Shown: positions 1 to 6,637 of the stretch, piece by piece
How the letters are laid out: each line of letters starts with the position of its first letter
How positions within the stretch are numbered: position 1 is the stretch's first letter
Assembly (NCBI GenBank): GCA_023415375.1
Contig: JAEZKW010000083.1
Coordinates: 1-6,665 of the forward strand
Origin: Bacillota bacterium
Lineage (GTDB): Bacteria > Bacillota > UBA4882 > UBA8346
Reading direction: 5' to 3'
DNA: 6,665 nt
Program-made: the position numbers and the translations under genes
The notes under the pieces: generated by a model
Seen by the model: only the letters and a program-made list of their open reading frames with translations
Told to the model about the DNA's origin: nothing
Database searches by the model: none

Positions 1-1
1 T

Positions 2-29
2 TTTTCAGCCTTATAGGTGATAATATAAT
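2..29 (+). promoter_or_regulatory. Candidate sigma-A-type promoter for the GH53 gene
   Basis: A perfect -10 hexamer TATAAT lies at 24-29. A 4/6 match to the -35 box (TTTTCA, 2-7) sits 16 bases upstream. Transcription would begin near base 36, leaving a short leader before the ATG at 64. The region is very AT-rich, so the match could be chance, and the -35 box sits at the window edge. No operator or cre site is visible beside it. Confidence 0.4.
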
Positions 30-50
30 AAAAACAAAAAAATATTGGAT

Positions 51-57
51 AGGAAGG
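51..57 (+). promoter_or_regulatory. Ribosome binding site that fixes the GH53 start
   Basis: AGGAAGG lies six bases before the ATG at 64. It decides the start, because the same reading frame stays open back to base 1 and the open reading frame alone cannot exclude an upstream start. Confidence 0.7.
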
Positions 58-63
58 GATTTT

Positions 64-1140
64 ATGAACCAAGCTGAAAACAAAGGGCCTTTTATCAAAG
101 GAGCCGATGTATCAACTTTACAACAAATTGAAGACTTTGGCGGTAAGTTTTATGAAGGCAACCGGGAAATGGATTGTCTGGAGATTCTAAAAAATCACGG
201 CTTTAACTTTATCCGACTTAAAGTATGGAATAACCCCGGACTTCCTACGAGTGACCCAGCCGGATATAACAATAAAGAACATGTGCTTCAAATGGCGAAG
301 CGGGTAAAAGCGGCGGGGATGGCATTGTTAATTGACTTTCATTATAGCGATTTCTGGGCCGATCCCCAAGTTCAAAGCAAGCCCCAATTATGGGCTCATT
401 TGAACTTCAAGGCTTTACAGCAGGCAGTTTATGATTATACCAAAGATGTTATGCTCGATCTTCAAAAGCAAGATACTCTCCCGGAAATGGTACAGATTGG
501 GAATGAAATTTCAAACGGTTTTTTATGGGATGACGGTAAATTAGCGGGAATAGAGGCCACCAATGAACAATGGTCTAAATTTGTAGACCTATTAAAAAGC
601 GGCCTTGGCGGACTCAAAGACAGTTTGAAACCGGAAGGACAGGTTAAGCGGATGATCCACATTGATAAGGGAGGTGACTTAAATTACAGTCGCTATTTTT
701 TTGATAAGCTAATTTCACGTGATGTTGATTTTGACATTATCGGTCAGTCTTATTATTCAGAATGGCATGGTACCATTGAAGATTTAAGGGAGAACCTCAA
801 TCAACTTGCACTTTGCTACGATCAAGATATAATCGTGGTCGAAACGGCTTACCCATGGACCTCCAAATCCAATAGCGGCCTTCCTAATAAAGTTCAAACG
901 GCTTTAGAAGGATATCCTCTTTCAGTAGAAGGGCAAACCAAATTCCTCCATGATATCATCCGAACGATAAAAGATGTCCCCCAGAAAAAAGGGGCCGGTT
1001 TGTTTTATTGGGAACCCGGCTTTATTACTGTGGAAGGCGCAGGTTGGAAATATGGGGAAGGCAATGAATGGGCGAATATGACGTTATTCGATTTTGAAGG
1101 CCGTGTTCTTGAATCGATGAATGTATTTAAAAAAGAATAA
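64..1140 (+). CDS. Arabinogalactan endo-beta-1,4-galactanase, GH53, apparently cytosolic
   Basis: This 358-residue protein is a glycoside hydrolase of family GH53 (clan GH-A, TIM barrel), which cleaves beta-1,4-galactan side chains of pectin and galacto-oligosaccharides with retention. Visible family motifs are FIKGADVS (10-17), a FIRLKVWNNP block (49-58), DFHYSD (91-96), QIGNE (144-148) holding the acid/base Glu148, VVETAYPW (258-265) holding the nucleophile Glu260, and FYWEP (314-318). The length is that of one complete catalytic domain with no extra modules. The N-terminus (MNQAENKGP) is polar and goes straight into the domain, so there is no signal peptide and the protein should stay in the cytosol. 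Many characterised GH53 enzymes, such as Bacillus GanB, are secreted. It converges on the sugar-transport operon and probably acts on imported oligosaccharides. The start at 64 is favoured by a good ribosome site and by homology beginning at residue 9. The family is near certain; the cellular location is inferred. Confidence 0.95.
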   Translation: MNQAENKGPFIKGADVSTLQQIEDFGGKFYEGNREMDCLEILKNHGFNFIRLKVWNNPGLPTSDPAGYNNKEHVLQMAKRVKAAGMALLIDFHYSDFWADPQVQSKPQLWAHLNFKALQQAVYDYTKDVMLDLQKQDTLPEMVQIGNEISNGFLWDDGKLAGIEATNEQWSKFVDLLKSGLGGLKDSLKPEGQVKRMIHIDKGGDLNYSRYFFDKLISRDVDFDIIGQSYYSEWHGTIEDLRENLNQLALCYDQDIIVVETAYPWTSKSNSGLPNKVQTALEGYPLSVEGQTKFLHDIIRTIKDVPQKKGAGLFYWEPGFITVEGAGWKYGEGNEWANMTLFDFEGRVLESMNVFKKE

Positions 1141-1183
1141 AATTGAATGAAGGTATTCATGCTCCGAGTAATGAGGACATATT

Positions 1184-1207
1184 GGGACCCTTTCATAATG
1201 GGATCCC
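1184..1207 (+). terminator. Weak candidate terminator hairpin between the convergent genes
   Basis: GGGACCC (1184-1190) can pair with GGGATCCC (1200-1207), with one bulged A at 1203 and a nine-base loop. The following sequence, GTTTGTATAAATTT, is only partly T-rich. It lies 43 bases after the GH53 stop and could end that transcript. The bulge and poor T-tract make this tentative, and on the minus strand it lacks a T-tract altogether. Confidence 0.3.
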
Positions 1208-1351
1208 GTTTGTATAAATTTGTGCTTCGATAATTCGTAATAATATTTTCGGATTTGGTCATCGAAAAACCGGCGCCGAAATCTTCCAACAAAATAAGAT
1301 GGTAGAGATCAGCGCCTTTGATAAAAAGCAGGGTTGAAAATTCTTGGTCAA
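1206..1351 (-). pseudogene. Decayed N-terminus of a second GH53 galactanase gene
   Basis: Reading the minus strand from 1325 down to 1266 gives a 20-codon block beginning FIKGADLYHL and ending EDFGAGF. It aligns without gaps to residues 10-29 of the intact GH53 protein, with 12 of 20 residues identical, including FIKGAD, the central Leu and EDFG. At the DNA level 35 of 60 bases match, and the conserved codons differ mainly at third positions. Beyond it the similarity fades: the next 20 codons show only a faint resemblance to the NHGFNFIRL region, and the frame then runs into the antisense of the intact gene with no catalytic motif. Upstream, a TTG at 1351 followed by ACCAAG resembles the intact gene's start (ATGAACCAAG) but is in a different frame, implying a lost or gained base. 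This looks like the stump of a paralogue, not a recent copy. It follows the zinc-ribbon gene by 15 bases in the same direction. Confidence 0.6.
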
Positions 1352-1366
1352 GCCTCTTTATTTAAT

Positions 1367-1579
1367 TCAGTCAAAATTAGTAATCCTTTTTAATATATTC
1401 TTATAGCGAAATTTGGCCATTTCATTTAATTTCAGAACTTCTTCCTCAGTCCCGGTAAAAGGACAACGTAAGCAATAATACTCCTTTTTGTCCTGATCAT
1501 AAAACATATCGACATCAATTTCCCTGATGTAACAGGCCGGACAACGGAAATTCAATCTGCCTTTTCGACCTTGAGACAT
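1367..1579 (-). CDS. Small zinc-ribbon protein of unknown function
   Basis: This 70-residue protein carries two CxxC knuckles, Cys13/Cys16 (CPAC) and Cys36/Cys39 (CLRC), separated by a 19-residue acidic and aromatic stretch (IDVDMFYD). That is the layout of a rubredoxin-like or zinc-ribbon fold binding one zinc ion. The basic N-terminus (MSQGRKGR) and the lysine/arginine-rich helical tail (51-68) could contact nucleic acid or a partner protein, but no specific role is recognised. It is the last intact gene of the minus-strand operon. Its ATG lies 28 bases inside the 3' end of the 610-residue gene, with GGTGAGGAG eight bases upstream, so translation is probably coupled. The overlap, ribosome site and ordered cysteines argue that it is real; its biological role is open. 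Confidence 0.75.
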   Translation of the reverse strand: MSQGRKGRLNFRCPACYIREIDVDMFYDQDKKEYYCLRCPFTGTEEEVLKLNEMAKFRYKNILKRITNFD

Positions 1580-3384
1580 GTACTCATCTCCTCACCAACT
1601 TTTAGATTTTTAGTCAAGCCTAAGGTATACATAGGTGAGAAAGCATAACCTTCCCTAAAATAGCCATCGACTTGATCACCAATCGGAAACACGGATAATC
1701 TAGTATCAACCTGTGGTACAATCGCCTCTACTTTTTGGACATCCTGCATGTTGCCTTCCCGGCATTTATACTTATAAACTATCTCTCTGACGCCTTCACT
1801 GCCGACACATTTCAAAGTAACCCCGCTGAGATCTTCGGGATACTCAGTTGTTCCATAACAGGCGGTTATATATTCATTAAGATGAACTTGTGCGCCTGGT
1901 TTGCTCATTTCAATAATTTTACGGGATACTTTGATACTGCCTGAATCTTCAGCAAAAGCAAAGGTTGAAACTAATTTGATCGTTAACTCACGGAACTCGA
2001 TCGTCACCGGGTCAAGAGTTAGTATCCGTTCTTTGCCGTTTTGAGAATATTTGGCCTTGGTCCGGCATAGGCAAAGATCGACTTCTTCCCCTTCATAACT
2101 TACTTTACAGCTTTTAATAGAACCTTCTCCGGCGTAATGGGTAAAGTAACCTGCCCGGTAAAACGCTTGAATGAGGAAGGGGTAAGAACAGTCCCAAATG
2201 TGCTGGGTTCCGATTCCGACCGGCCGGACCAATTTTGCAATATAAGGGCGTAAGTCAATTAAGGCGCCGCCTTGATTCATATCAACACAGGTCCGCATAT
2301 GGGGATCCAGATACCAGAATATTTGTTTCTCAGAGCCATATAAAATATCTTTCCATAATGCGCAGGTCGGCTCGGAATAAGTCTTGTTTTCCCGGTACCA
2401 GTCGGCGAACTCCGACATGGTTAAATCTTCGACTTGGCCATTTTTCTTTAATTCTCCGTAATAGGCCATACAATCGCTATAACTCTTTTCAAGCAATGAA
2501 TAAGGGGCTTCCCAGCGGCCTTGTTTGCTCATCCAGCCCGGGCCGACAAATACCATATTGTATGTAAAACCATTGTTATATTTATCCAAAGCCCGGTATT
2601 GGTCAATCAGGTTAAATAAGTAAGGATACTCACCATCCTTGTACACCATACCCCGTAAAACATTCTGGGGGTGAGTACCATAAAAGGATCCTGGCCCGTC
2701 AAAAACAGCAAGTAAATCACGGGATAGGTGAGGAATCGCCACAATACCACTGTCGTCGGCTTCACCGGAAGCGGGGCAATGAATGTTATATTTCGATGGG
2801 ATCCAAGCACTCCATGGACCACCATCATTCAGTGTATACCATGAGTTGTTGGCATTCCAGTAAGCCTTGGGGCCTTCCTCCCAGCAGGTGGCTACCGCGC
2901 ATTTTACCATCGGATACTTTTCTTTGATGTAATTCACCAGTTCAGCATCCATATAATACGAACCGGTAGAAGACGGATAAGAACCGAAAACCTGATGAAA
3001 CTTTTCAAATACATCGTTTACGATTGCTTTTTTATCATCGATTGAAAAATGCCAGATACAAAAATCTTTGGTTTGGTATTTTTCACGGAATTCTTTGCAG
3101 GGTAGTCCGAGCAGAGTCGTTCCGATCTCATCACCATATTTTTGATGGTCTTCTTTTGCTATGGCGATGGCTTCCTCATTAAAGAGGCTGGCATATGTCA
3201 TTTGAATCGTGGTTTTCAGGCCGTTTTCATGAGCCAGGCGCTGTTGAGTCTTAAAGATATCGAGTGAAGCCTTGATTACACTTTTCCGAGTGATATCTTC
3301 TTTTTGGCCTTGACCGGCTTCTTTTTCCAAGTATTCCGGTACCATTTCCGGCCGATGAATAACATTCAATATAAATTTTCCCAT
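1552..3384 (-). CDS. Unrecognised 610-residue cytosolic protein with NodB-like (deacetylase/hydrolase-fold) features
   Basis: No characterised enzyme family was recognised with confidence. The first half, residues 1-290, reads like a beta/alpha barrel of the glycoside hydrolase/deacetylase (NodB-like) superfamily. It has a starting strand FILNVIH (4-10), a possible metal or catalytic patch DHQKYGDEIG (79-88), IWHFSIDD (110-117), then a VFGSYPSSTGSYYMDAE segment (132-148) resembling the deacetylase pattern in which a partner substrate strand precedes a helix, and AIPHLSRD (216-223). The second half is rich in aromatic residues, and from about 420 onwards it is beta-strand rich, like an accessory sandwich domain. 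There is no signal peptide, so it should act in the cytosol. It sits 38 bases after the MalG-like permease and probably modifies or cleaves the imported sugar. It may belong to the DUF3863/DUF3864 group known mainly from Bacteroidota; that is a recollection, not a search result. The ATG at 3384 is supported by GAGGTG six bases upstream. Confidence 0.8.
   Translation of the reverse strand: MGKFILNVIHRPEMVPEYLEKEAGQGQKEDITRKSVIKASLDIFKTQQRLAHENGLKTTIQMTYASLFNEEAIAIAKEDHQKYGDEIGTTLLGLPCKEFREKYQTKDFCIWHFSIDDKKAIVNDVFEKFHQVFGSYPSSTGSYYMDAELVNYIKEKYPMVKCAVATCWEEGPKAYWNANNSWYTLNDGGPWSAWIPSKYNIHCPASGEADDSGIVAIPHLSRDLLAVFDGPGSFYGTHPQNVLRGMVYKDGEYPYLFNLIDQYRALDKYNNGFTYNMVFVGPGWMSKQGRWEAPYSLLEKSYSDCMAYYGELKKNGQVEDLTMSEFADWYRENKTYSEPTCALWKDILYGSEKQIFWYLDPHMRTCVDMNQGGALIDLRPYIAKLVRPVGIGTQHIWDCSYPFLIQAFYRAGYFTHYAGEGSIKSCKVSYEGEEVDLCLCRTKAKYSQNGKERILTLDPVTIEFRELTIKLVSTFAFAEDSGSIKVSRKIIEMSKPGAQVHLNEYITACYGTTEYPEDLSGVTLKCVGSEGVREIVYKYKCREGNMQDVQKVEAIVPQVDTRLSVFPIGDQVDGYFREGYAFSPMYTLGLTKNLKVGEEMSTCLKVEKAD
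1588..1596 (-). promoter_or_regulatory. Ribosome binding site for the zinc-ribbon gene, inside the preceding gene
   Basis: On the minus strand GGTGAGGAG lies eight bases before the ATG at 1579. It is embedded in the codons for the last residues (VGEE) of the 610-residue protein. It supports the short reading frame as a translated gene and points to coupled translation. Confidence 0.65.
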
Positions 3385-3422
3385 TCATCACACCTCATCG
3401 AATCTAGTTTATAAACAATTTC

Positions 3423-4229
3423 TTAGCCTTTTACGGCGCCCGCTGCTAACCCTTTGATAAAGTTTTTCGATCCTAAGCAGAATATAATCAGTATTGGAAG
3501 AACTGCAAAGGCTAATCCGGCTCCCCTGGCTCCAAAGTCAACCACATAAGCATTTTGTAATGACTGAATCCCAAGGGGGATGGTATATAACTCTTTGTTG
3601 TAAATCGTGATCAACGGCAGCAAGAAATTGTTCCAAGACCATAAGAAAATCAACGTTGACAGTGTCGCCATCGCCGGCTTAATGAACGGCAAAACGATCT
3701 TGGTGAAAATTCCAAACTCGCCGCAACCATCTAGCCGAGCGCTTTCAATGACTTCATCCGGAACTGTTTCCCCAATAAATTGGGTCATGAAAAATACGCC
3801 AAATGCATTGGAGCACCAGACTAAAATTAAGGGTATCAAAGTATTGGAAAGCGCCAAGGTTTTCATCTCAATTACATAACCAATCATTCCAATCTGCCCT
3901 GGAATCATCATCGTCGCCAGGATAAAGAAGAAGCAGAATTTTTTTAGTTTGAAATTGTACTTTGACAGGGCAAATCCGGTTAATGCGCTTATGAAAACAC
4001 TGATCACTGTTGATACCACTGATACAATCGCGCTATTGAGATAACAATAATGAAATTTATTGATAAAGATGGTCTTCATATTTTCTAAAAAATGATTTCC
4101 CGGCATTAGAACCAGTCCCGAGAAGATTTCGGCGGTAGAATGAGTTGCCATCATGATAATTACATAAAAAGGAAGTATCGAAAGTAAAGTAAAGATAAGT
4201 AAAGGTATTAGATAAATAACTTTTTTCAT
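3423..4229 (-). CDS. Sugar ABC transporter permease, MalG-like (CUT1 family)
   Basis: This is the second transmembrane subunit of a CUT1-family oligosaccharide importer in the cytoplasmic membrane. The 268 residues are normal for the family and contain six predicted hydrophobic segments, roughly 5-27, 66-88, 97-118, 128-150, 185-207 and 238-255. The EAA loop that docks the ATPase is clear: ESA at 162-164, Asp167-Gly168, and LP at 180-181, followed by FIKPA. The C-terminus, FIKGLAAGAVKG, is typical of MalG/AraQ-type permeases. The ATG directly follows the TAA of the upstream permease with no gap, so the two subunits are translationally coupled, as expected for a heterodimer. The family match is secure; the transported sugar cannot be read from the permease. 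Confidence 0.95.
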   Translation of the reverse strand: MKKVIYLIPLLIFTLLSILPFYVIIMMATHSTAEIFSGLVLMPGNHFLENMKTIFINKFHYCYLNSAIVSVVSTVISVFISALTGFALSKYNFKLKKFCFFFILATMMIPGQIGMIGYVIEMKTLALSNTLIPLILVWCSNAFGVFFMTQFIGETVPDEVIESARLDGCGEFGIFTKIVLPFIKPAMATLSTLIFLWSWNNFLLPLITIYNKELYTIPLGIQSLQNAYVVDFGARGAGLAFAVLPILIIFCLGSKNFIKGLAAGAVKG

Positions 4230-5186
4230 TTATTGGTCCTCCTTCCGGGTAAAAATCTTTAGGCTTAAAACGGAGAAGACCAGGATTATCATAAATAAAC
4301 CATAAGATATGGCTGAACCGAGTCCAAGCTTGGTGGTGCTCCGAAATGCGGTATCAAAGAAATACCATACTGTCGTCAGACAGGCCCGGTCAGGACCGCC
4401 GACAATTTGAAGGCCATTACTTGCCATACCGCCGCTGAATAATAAATAAGGTTCGTCGAATAATTGGAATCCTCCAATAATACTGGTTACAACTAAAAAC
4501 AAAGTAATTGGCTTTAGGAAAGGAAGAGTAATATGAAAGAAGATCTGACGTTTTGAGGCGCCATCCACAATGGCCGCTTCATTTAGTTCGGCCGGTATGC
4601 CTGTTAAGCCCGCCAGGTATATCATCAGATAATAGCCGAGATTACGCCAAAAGATCATCAAAATGACCACAATCCGGCCTAAGTTCCCGATTCCAAGCCA
4701 ATTGATACCATCGGGAAGGGCATGAACTGCAATCAACAAGCGGTTTAGCAATCCGTTAGACCAATCGAATATAAATGAGAAAATTATACCGATAGCCACC
4801 GGAGTCGTAATGTAAGGCATTAGATTTAATGTCTGAAACAATCGTTTGAATTTGGGGAGATTAAATAAAGTTACCGCTAGTAATAAGCCCAAGATGATGA
4901 TTAACGGAATGTAACCGATCATAAATAAAGTAGTATTCCATAAGGATTTCCAAAAGAAGGGGTTATTGGTGAATAGATTGATGTAATTAGCCAATCCGAT
5001 AAATTTACGTTCAGCCAGGTACAAACTATCCCAATTGGTTAGGCTGATTACAAATGAGAAAATTACCGGATAGAGATTGAATGCAAAATAGATGAGAAAA
5101 AACGGCAAAACAAATAGATACGGCCAACAATGTCTTTTCAATCGGGTCTTTAAATCCATGTGTTGGGTTGTCTGTATCGAGTTCAT
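4230..5186 (-). CDS. Sugar ABC transporter permease, MalF-like (CUT1 family)
   Basis: This is the first transmembrane subunit of the importer, pairing with the MalG-like protein. From the preferred ATG at 5186 it has 318 residues, with hydrophobic segments near 22-49, 85-108, 123-141, 171-194, 222-242 and 290-312. The EAA loop is EAA at 203-205, Asp208-Gly209 and LP at 221-222. The start is uncertain. The frame runs open to a TTG at 5282, but that codon lies inside a terminator-like hairpin and has no ribosome site. ATGs at 5246, 5186 and 5159 are possible, and none has a strong Shine-Dalgarno. The start at 5186 leaves about 20 polar, basic residues before the first membrane helix, as is usual in MalF-like proteins. 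The product family is sure; the exact N-terminus is not. Confidence 0.92.
   Translation of the reverse strand: MNSIQTTQHMDLKTRLKRHCWPYLFVLPFFLIYFAFNLYPVIFSFVISLTNWDSLYLAERKFIGLANYINLFTNNPFFWKSLWNTTLFMIGYIPLIIILGLLLAVTLFNLPKFKRLFQTLNLMPYITTPVAIGIIFSFIFDWSNGLLNRLLIAVHALPDGINWLGIGNLGRIVVILMIFWRNLGYYLMIYLAGLTGIPAELNEAAIVDGASKRQIFFHITLPFLKPITLFLVVTSIIGGFQLFDEPYLLFSGGMASNGLQIVGGPDRACLTTVWYFFDTAFRSTTKLGLGSAISYGLFMIILVFSVLSLKIFTRKEDQ
4238..4246 (-). promoter_or_regulatory. Strong ribosome binding site for the MalG-like gene inside the malF-like gene
   Basis: GGAAGGAGG on the minus strand sits eight bases before the ATG at 4229 and forms part of the last codons (TRKEDQ) of the upstream permease. With the stop and start directly abutting (TAAATG), this arrangement favours coupled, near-equal synthesis of the two permease subunits. 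Confidence 0.75.
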
Positions 5187-5259
5187 GGACGTTACCAACT
5201 TTCTTATAAATTGACTTTTTTGTAACGATGGTAGGGATTCATACATGTCGGTTGACTTT

Positions 5260-5321
5260 AAAAAAGGGTAAAAGAATGGCAACTATAAGGTCGCGCTCAT
5301 GCACAGGCGCTTACAGTTGCC
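5260..5321 (-). terminator. Hairpin with T-rich tail between binding-protein and permease genes
   Basis: On the minus strand GGCAACTGTAAG (5321-5310) pairs with CTTATAGTTGCC (5289-5278), giving 12 base pairs with one G-U wobble. The 20-base loop can form a further CGC/GCG pairing. The sequence after it is ATTCTTTT and then TTTTTT at 5265-5260. It starts 20 bases past the binding-protein stop. This is the layout of a leaky intrinsic terminator or 3'-end stabilising hairpin, which in sugar-import operons commonly keeps binding-protein levels above permease levels. The interrupted T-tract suggests partial readthrough, which the downstream operon genes would need unless they have their own promoter. 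Confidence 0.55.
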
Positions 5322-5340
5322 ATCCGACGACCATCTGATT

Positions 5341-6630
5341 TTACTTCACATTCAATTCCGGAGCCCGGTTTTTAATTTCAGTGATAAGTTTTTTCAACGC
5401 TTCATTAGCTGTCATTTTGGTATCATTATTTAAGGTTGAGACGATTAAATCGATAGAATCCTTAATAACGTTATCATATTTAGACATCGGACGGATTTTA
5501 ATATTGGGGGCTACATCCTTAATCCAATAGTTGCCGATATCCTGGCTACCGAACAATTCGTTTTTAATTGAAGCAAATTCAGGATCTTTATAAGTGGCCT
5601 TGTAGGAAGTCAAGTAGCCGACTTCATGAGCAGCTTTAGCGCCTTCGTTACTTAAAGTGGCAAATTTTACAAACTCCCAGGCTGCCATTTTGTTTTTACA
5701 TTGTTTGGAAATACCCCATGTCGTTCCGCCCCAGCTAAAGTTACCGCCGGGAGCTCTCATCAGACCCCAGTTGCCTTTGCCGTTGGGATCATTGGGCCCT
5801 ATTACATATTGAGGAGTCCAAATGGCGCAACCTGCGAAAATATGTTTATCTTGACCGTAAGACGCATACCATGCAGGAGTCCAGGCTGCTAATTTATCCA
5901 GAATCTTGGCATCCCGGAATTGAATGACCCGGGCGATAAGGGGTTTGAAAATCTTGGTGGCCTCAACAGTATTGCGGCCCGTTACCCAGGGAGTCGGGTT
6001 TTGATCACGGACGATCTGATAAATATCGCCAATACCTTGCATCATAAATACTTTACCGCCGCTTTTTGCGACAACTTCTTTACCTTTAGTAACAAAAGCA
6101 TCCCAAGTGGGTATCATCTTCGCTAATTTTACAGGATCATCGGTTCCAAAATATTTTTTGGCTAGATCCCGTTTATAAGCGAAAGCGGCAGGGTTAATTC
6201 CTTGTTCAATTCCACAAATATTCCCTTTGGAGTTCTTCATGATTGGGAGTAAATACGGGAAAACATCACTCGGGTTCATATTATAAGGGGCCTTATTTAA
6301 TGCTTCCCAGATATCGAGTTCAAAGGCTCTTCCCCGTGAATCGATAATCGCTAATGGCAAATCCGGTAATGTGGTTCCAGCGGCCAGGCTGGTTTGTAGT
6401 TTTTGAAGATAGTCCCCGTTGGCTACTGGGGTAATATCAAATTTGATGTTGGGGTAAATTTTGTTGAAGGCTGTAATAATGTGCTTGTAGTAGTTTTCGT
6501 CCCAACCCCAGATTGTCAGAGTACAACTATAATCCTTAGGAATACCGGTAGCTCCTTGGACCGTTAAAACACATCCAAGAAAAATGGTCAGTAAAAAAAC
6601 ACCCAGTAATACTTTTACACGATTTTTCAA
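5341..6630 (-). CDS. Extracellular sugar-binding protein of a CUT1 ABC transporter
   Basis: This 429-residue solute-binding protein (SBP_bac_1-type, MalE/UgpB class) captures an oligosaccharide outside the membrane and delivers it to the two permeases. The N-terminus has a basic start (KNRVK), a hydrophobic core at 7-23 and then VQGATG. The mature part opens with CTLTIWGWDE (36-45), the typical first strand. It continues with YYKHIITAFNKIYPNIKFD, then an AAGTTLPDL segment (83-91), and later GGTTWGISKQCKNKMAAWEFVKF (301-323), the usual region ending in a helix that packs the tail. Cleavage is ambiguous: FLGC (17-20) is an imperfect lipobox with Phe at -3, while VQG (24-26) could be a type I signal peptidase site. 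The start is TTG, set by a perfect AAGGAGG seven bases upstream; the next in-frame ATG is at residue 131. It is the first gene of the operon in this window. The ligand is inferred from context only. Confidence 0.95.
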   Translation of the reverse strand: MKNRVKVLLGVFLLTIFLGCVLTVQGATGIPKDYSCTLTIWGWDENYYKHIITAFNKIYPNIKFDITPVANGDYLQKLQTSLAAGTTLPDLPLAIIDSRGRAFELDIWEALNKAPYNMNPSDVFPYLLPIMKNSKGNICGIEQGINPAAFAYKRDLAKKYFGTDDPVKLAKMIPTWDAFVTKGKEVVAKSGGKVFMMQGIGDIYQIVRDQNPTPWVTGRNTVEATKIFKPLIARVIQFRDAKILDKLAAWTPAWYASYGQDKHIFAGCAIWTPQYVIGPNDPNGKGNWGLMRAPGGNFSWGGTTWGISKQCKNKMAAWEFVKFATLSNEGAKAAHEVGYLTSYKATYKDPEFASIKNELFGSQDIGNYWIKDVAPNIKIRPMSKYDNVIKDSIDLIVSTLNNDTKMTANEALKKLITEIKNRAPELNVK

Positions 6631-6637
6631 ATGCTCT

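Noticed and set aside
1147..1233. A 28-codon plus-strand frame after the GH53 stop (starts MKVFMLRVMR).
   Set aside because: It has no convincing ribosome site, is very short, and crosses the hairpin and the antisense of the relic.
1271..1278. The palindrome CGGCGCCG as a possible operator.
   Set aside because: It is eight bases long, has no repeated partner or nearby promoter, and is explained as codons (GGC GCC) of the GH53 relic.
1005..1292. A 95-codon minus-strand frame overlapping the end of the GH53 gene.
   Set aside because: Most of it is antisense to a well-supported gene and has no recognisable protein pattern. Only its first part, upstream of the GH53 stop, carries the GH53-like relic, which is listed separately.
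2235..2567. A 110-codon plus-strand frame inside the 610-residue gene, and similar plus-strand frames at 1735-1944, 3607-3879, 5701-5892 and 5920-6126.
   Set aside because: Each lies wholly antisense to a strongly supported gene, lacks a ribosome site of note, and shows no protein motif.
5187..5282. The MalF-like gene could start at TTG 5282 and be 350 residues long.
   Set aside because: That TTG is inside the right arm of a hairpin with a T-rich tail, has no ribosome site, and would add 32 residues that do not resemble a permease N-terminus.
5302..5317. A catabolite-repression (cre) half-site, CGCTTACA, within the hairpin after the binding-protein gene.
   Set aside because: Only one half fits the consensus; the other half has several mismatches, and the bases are explained by the hairpin stem.
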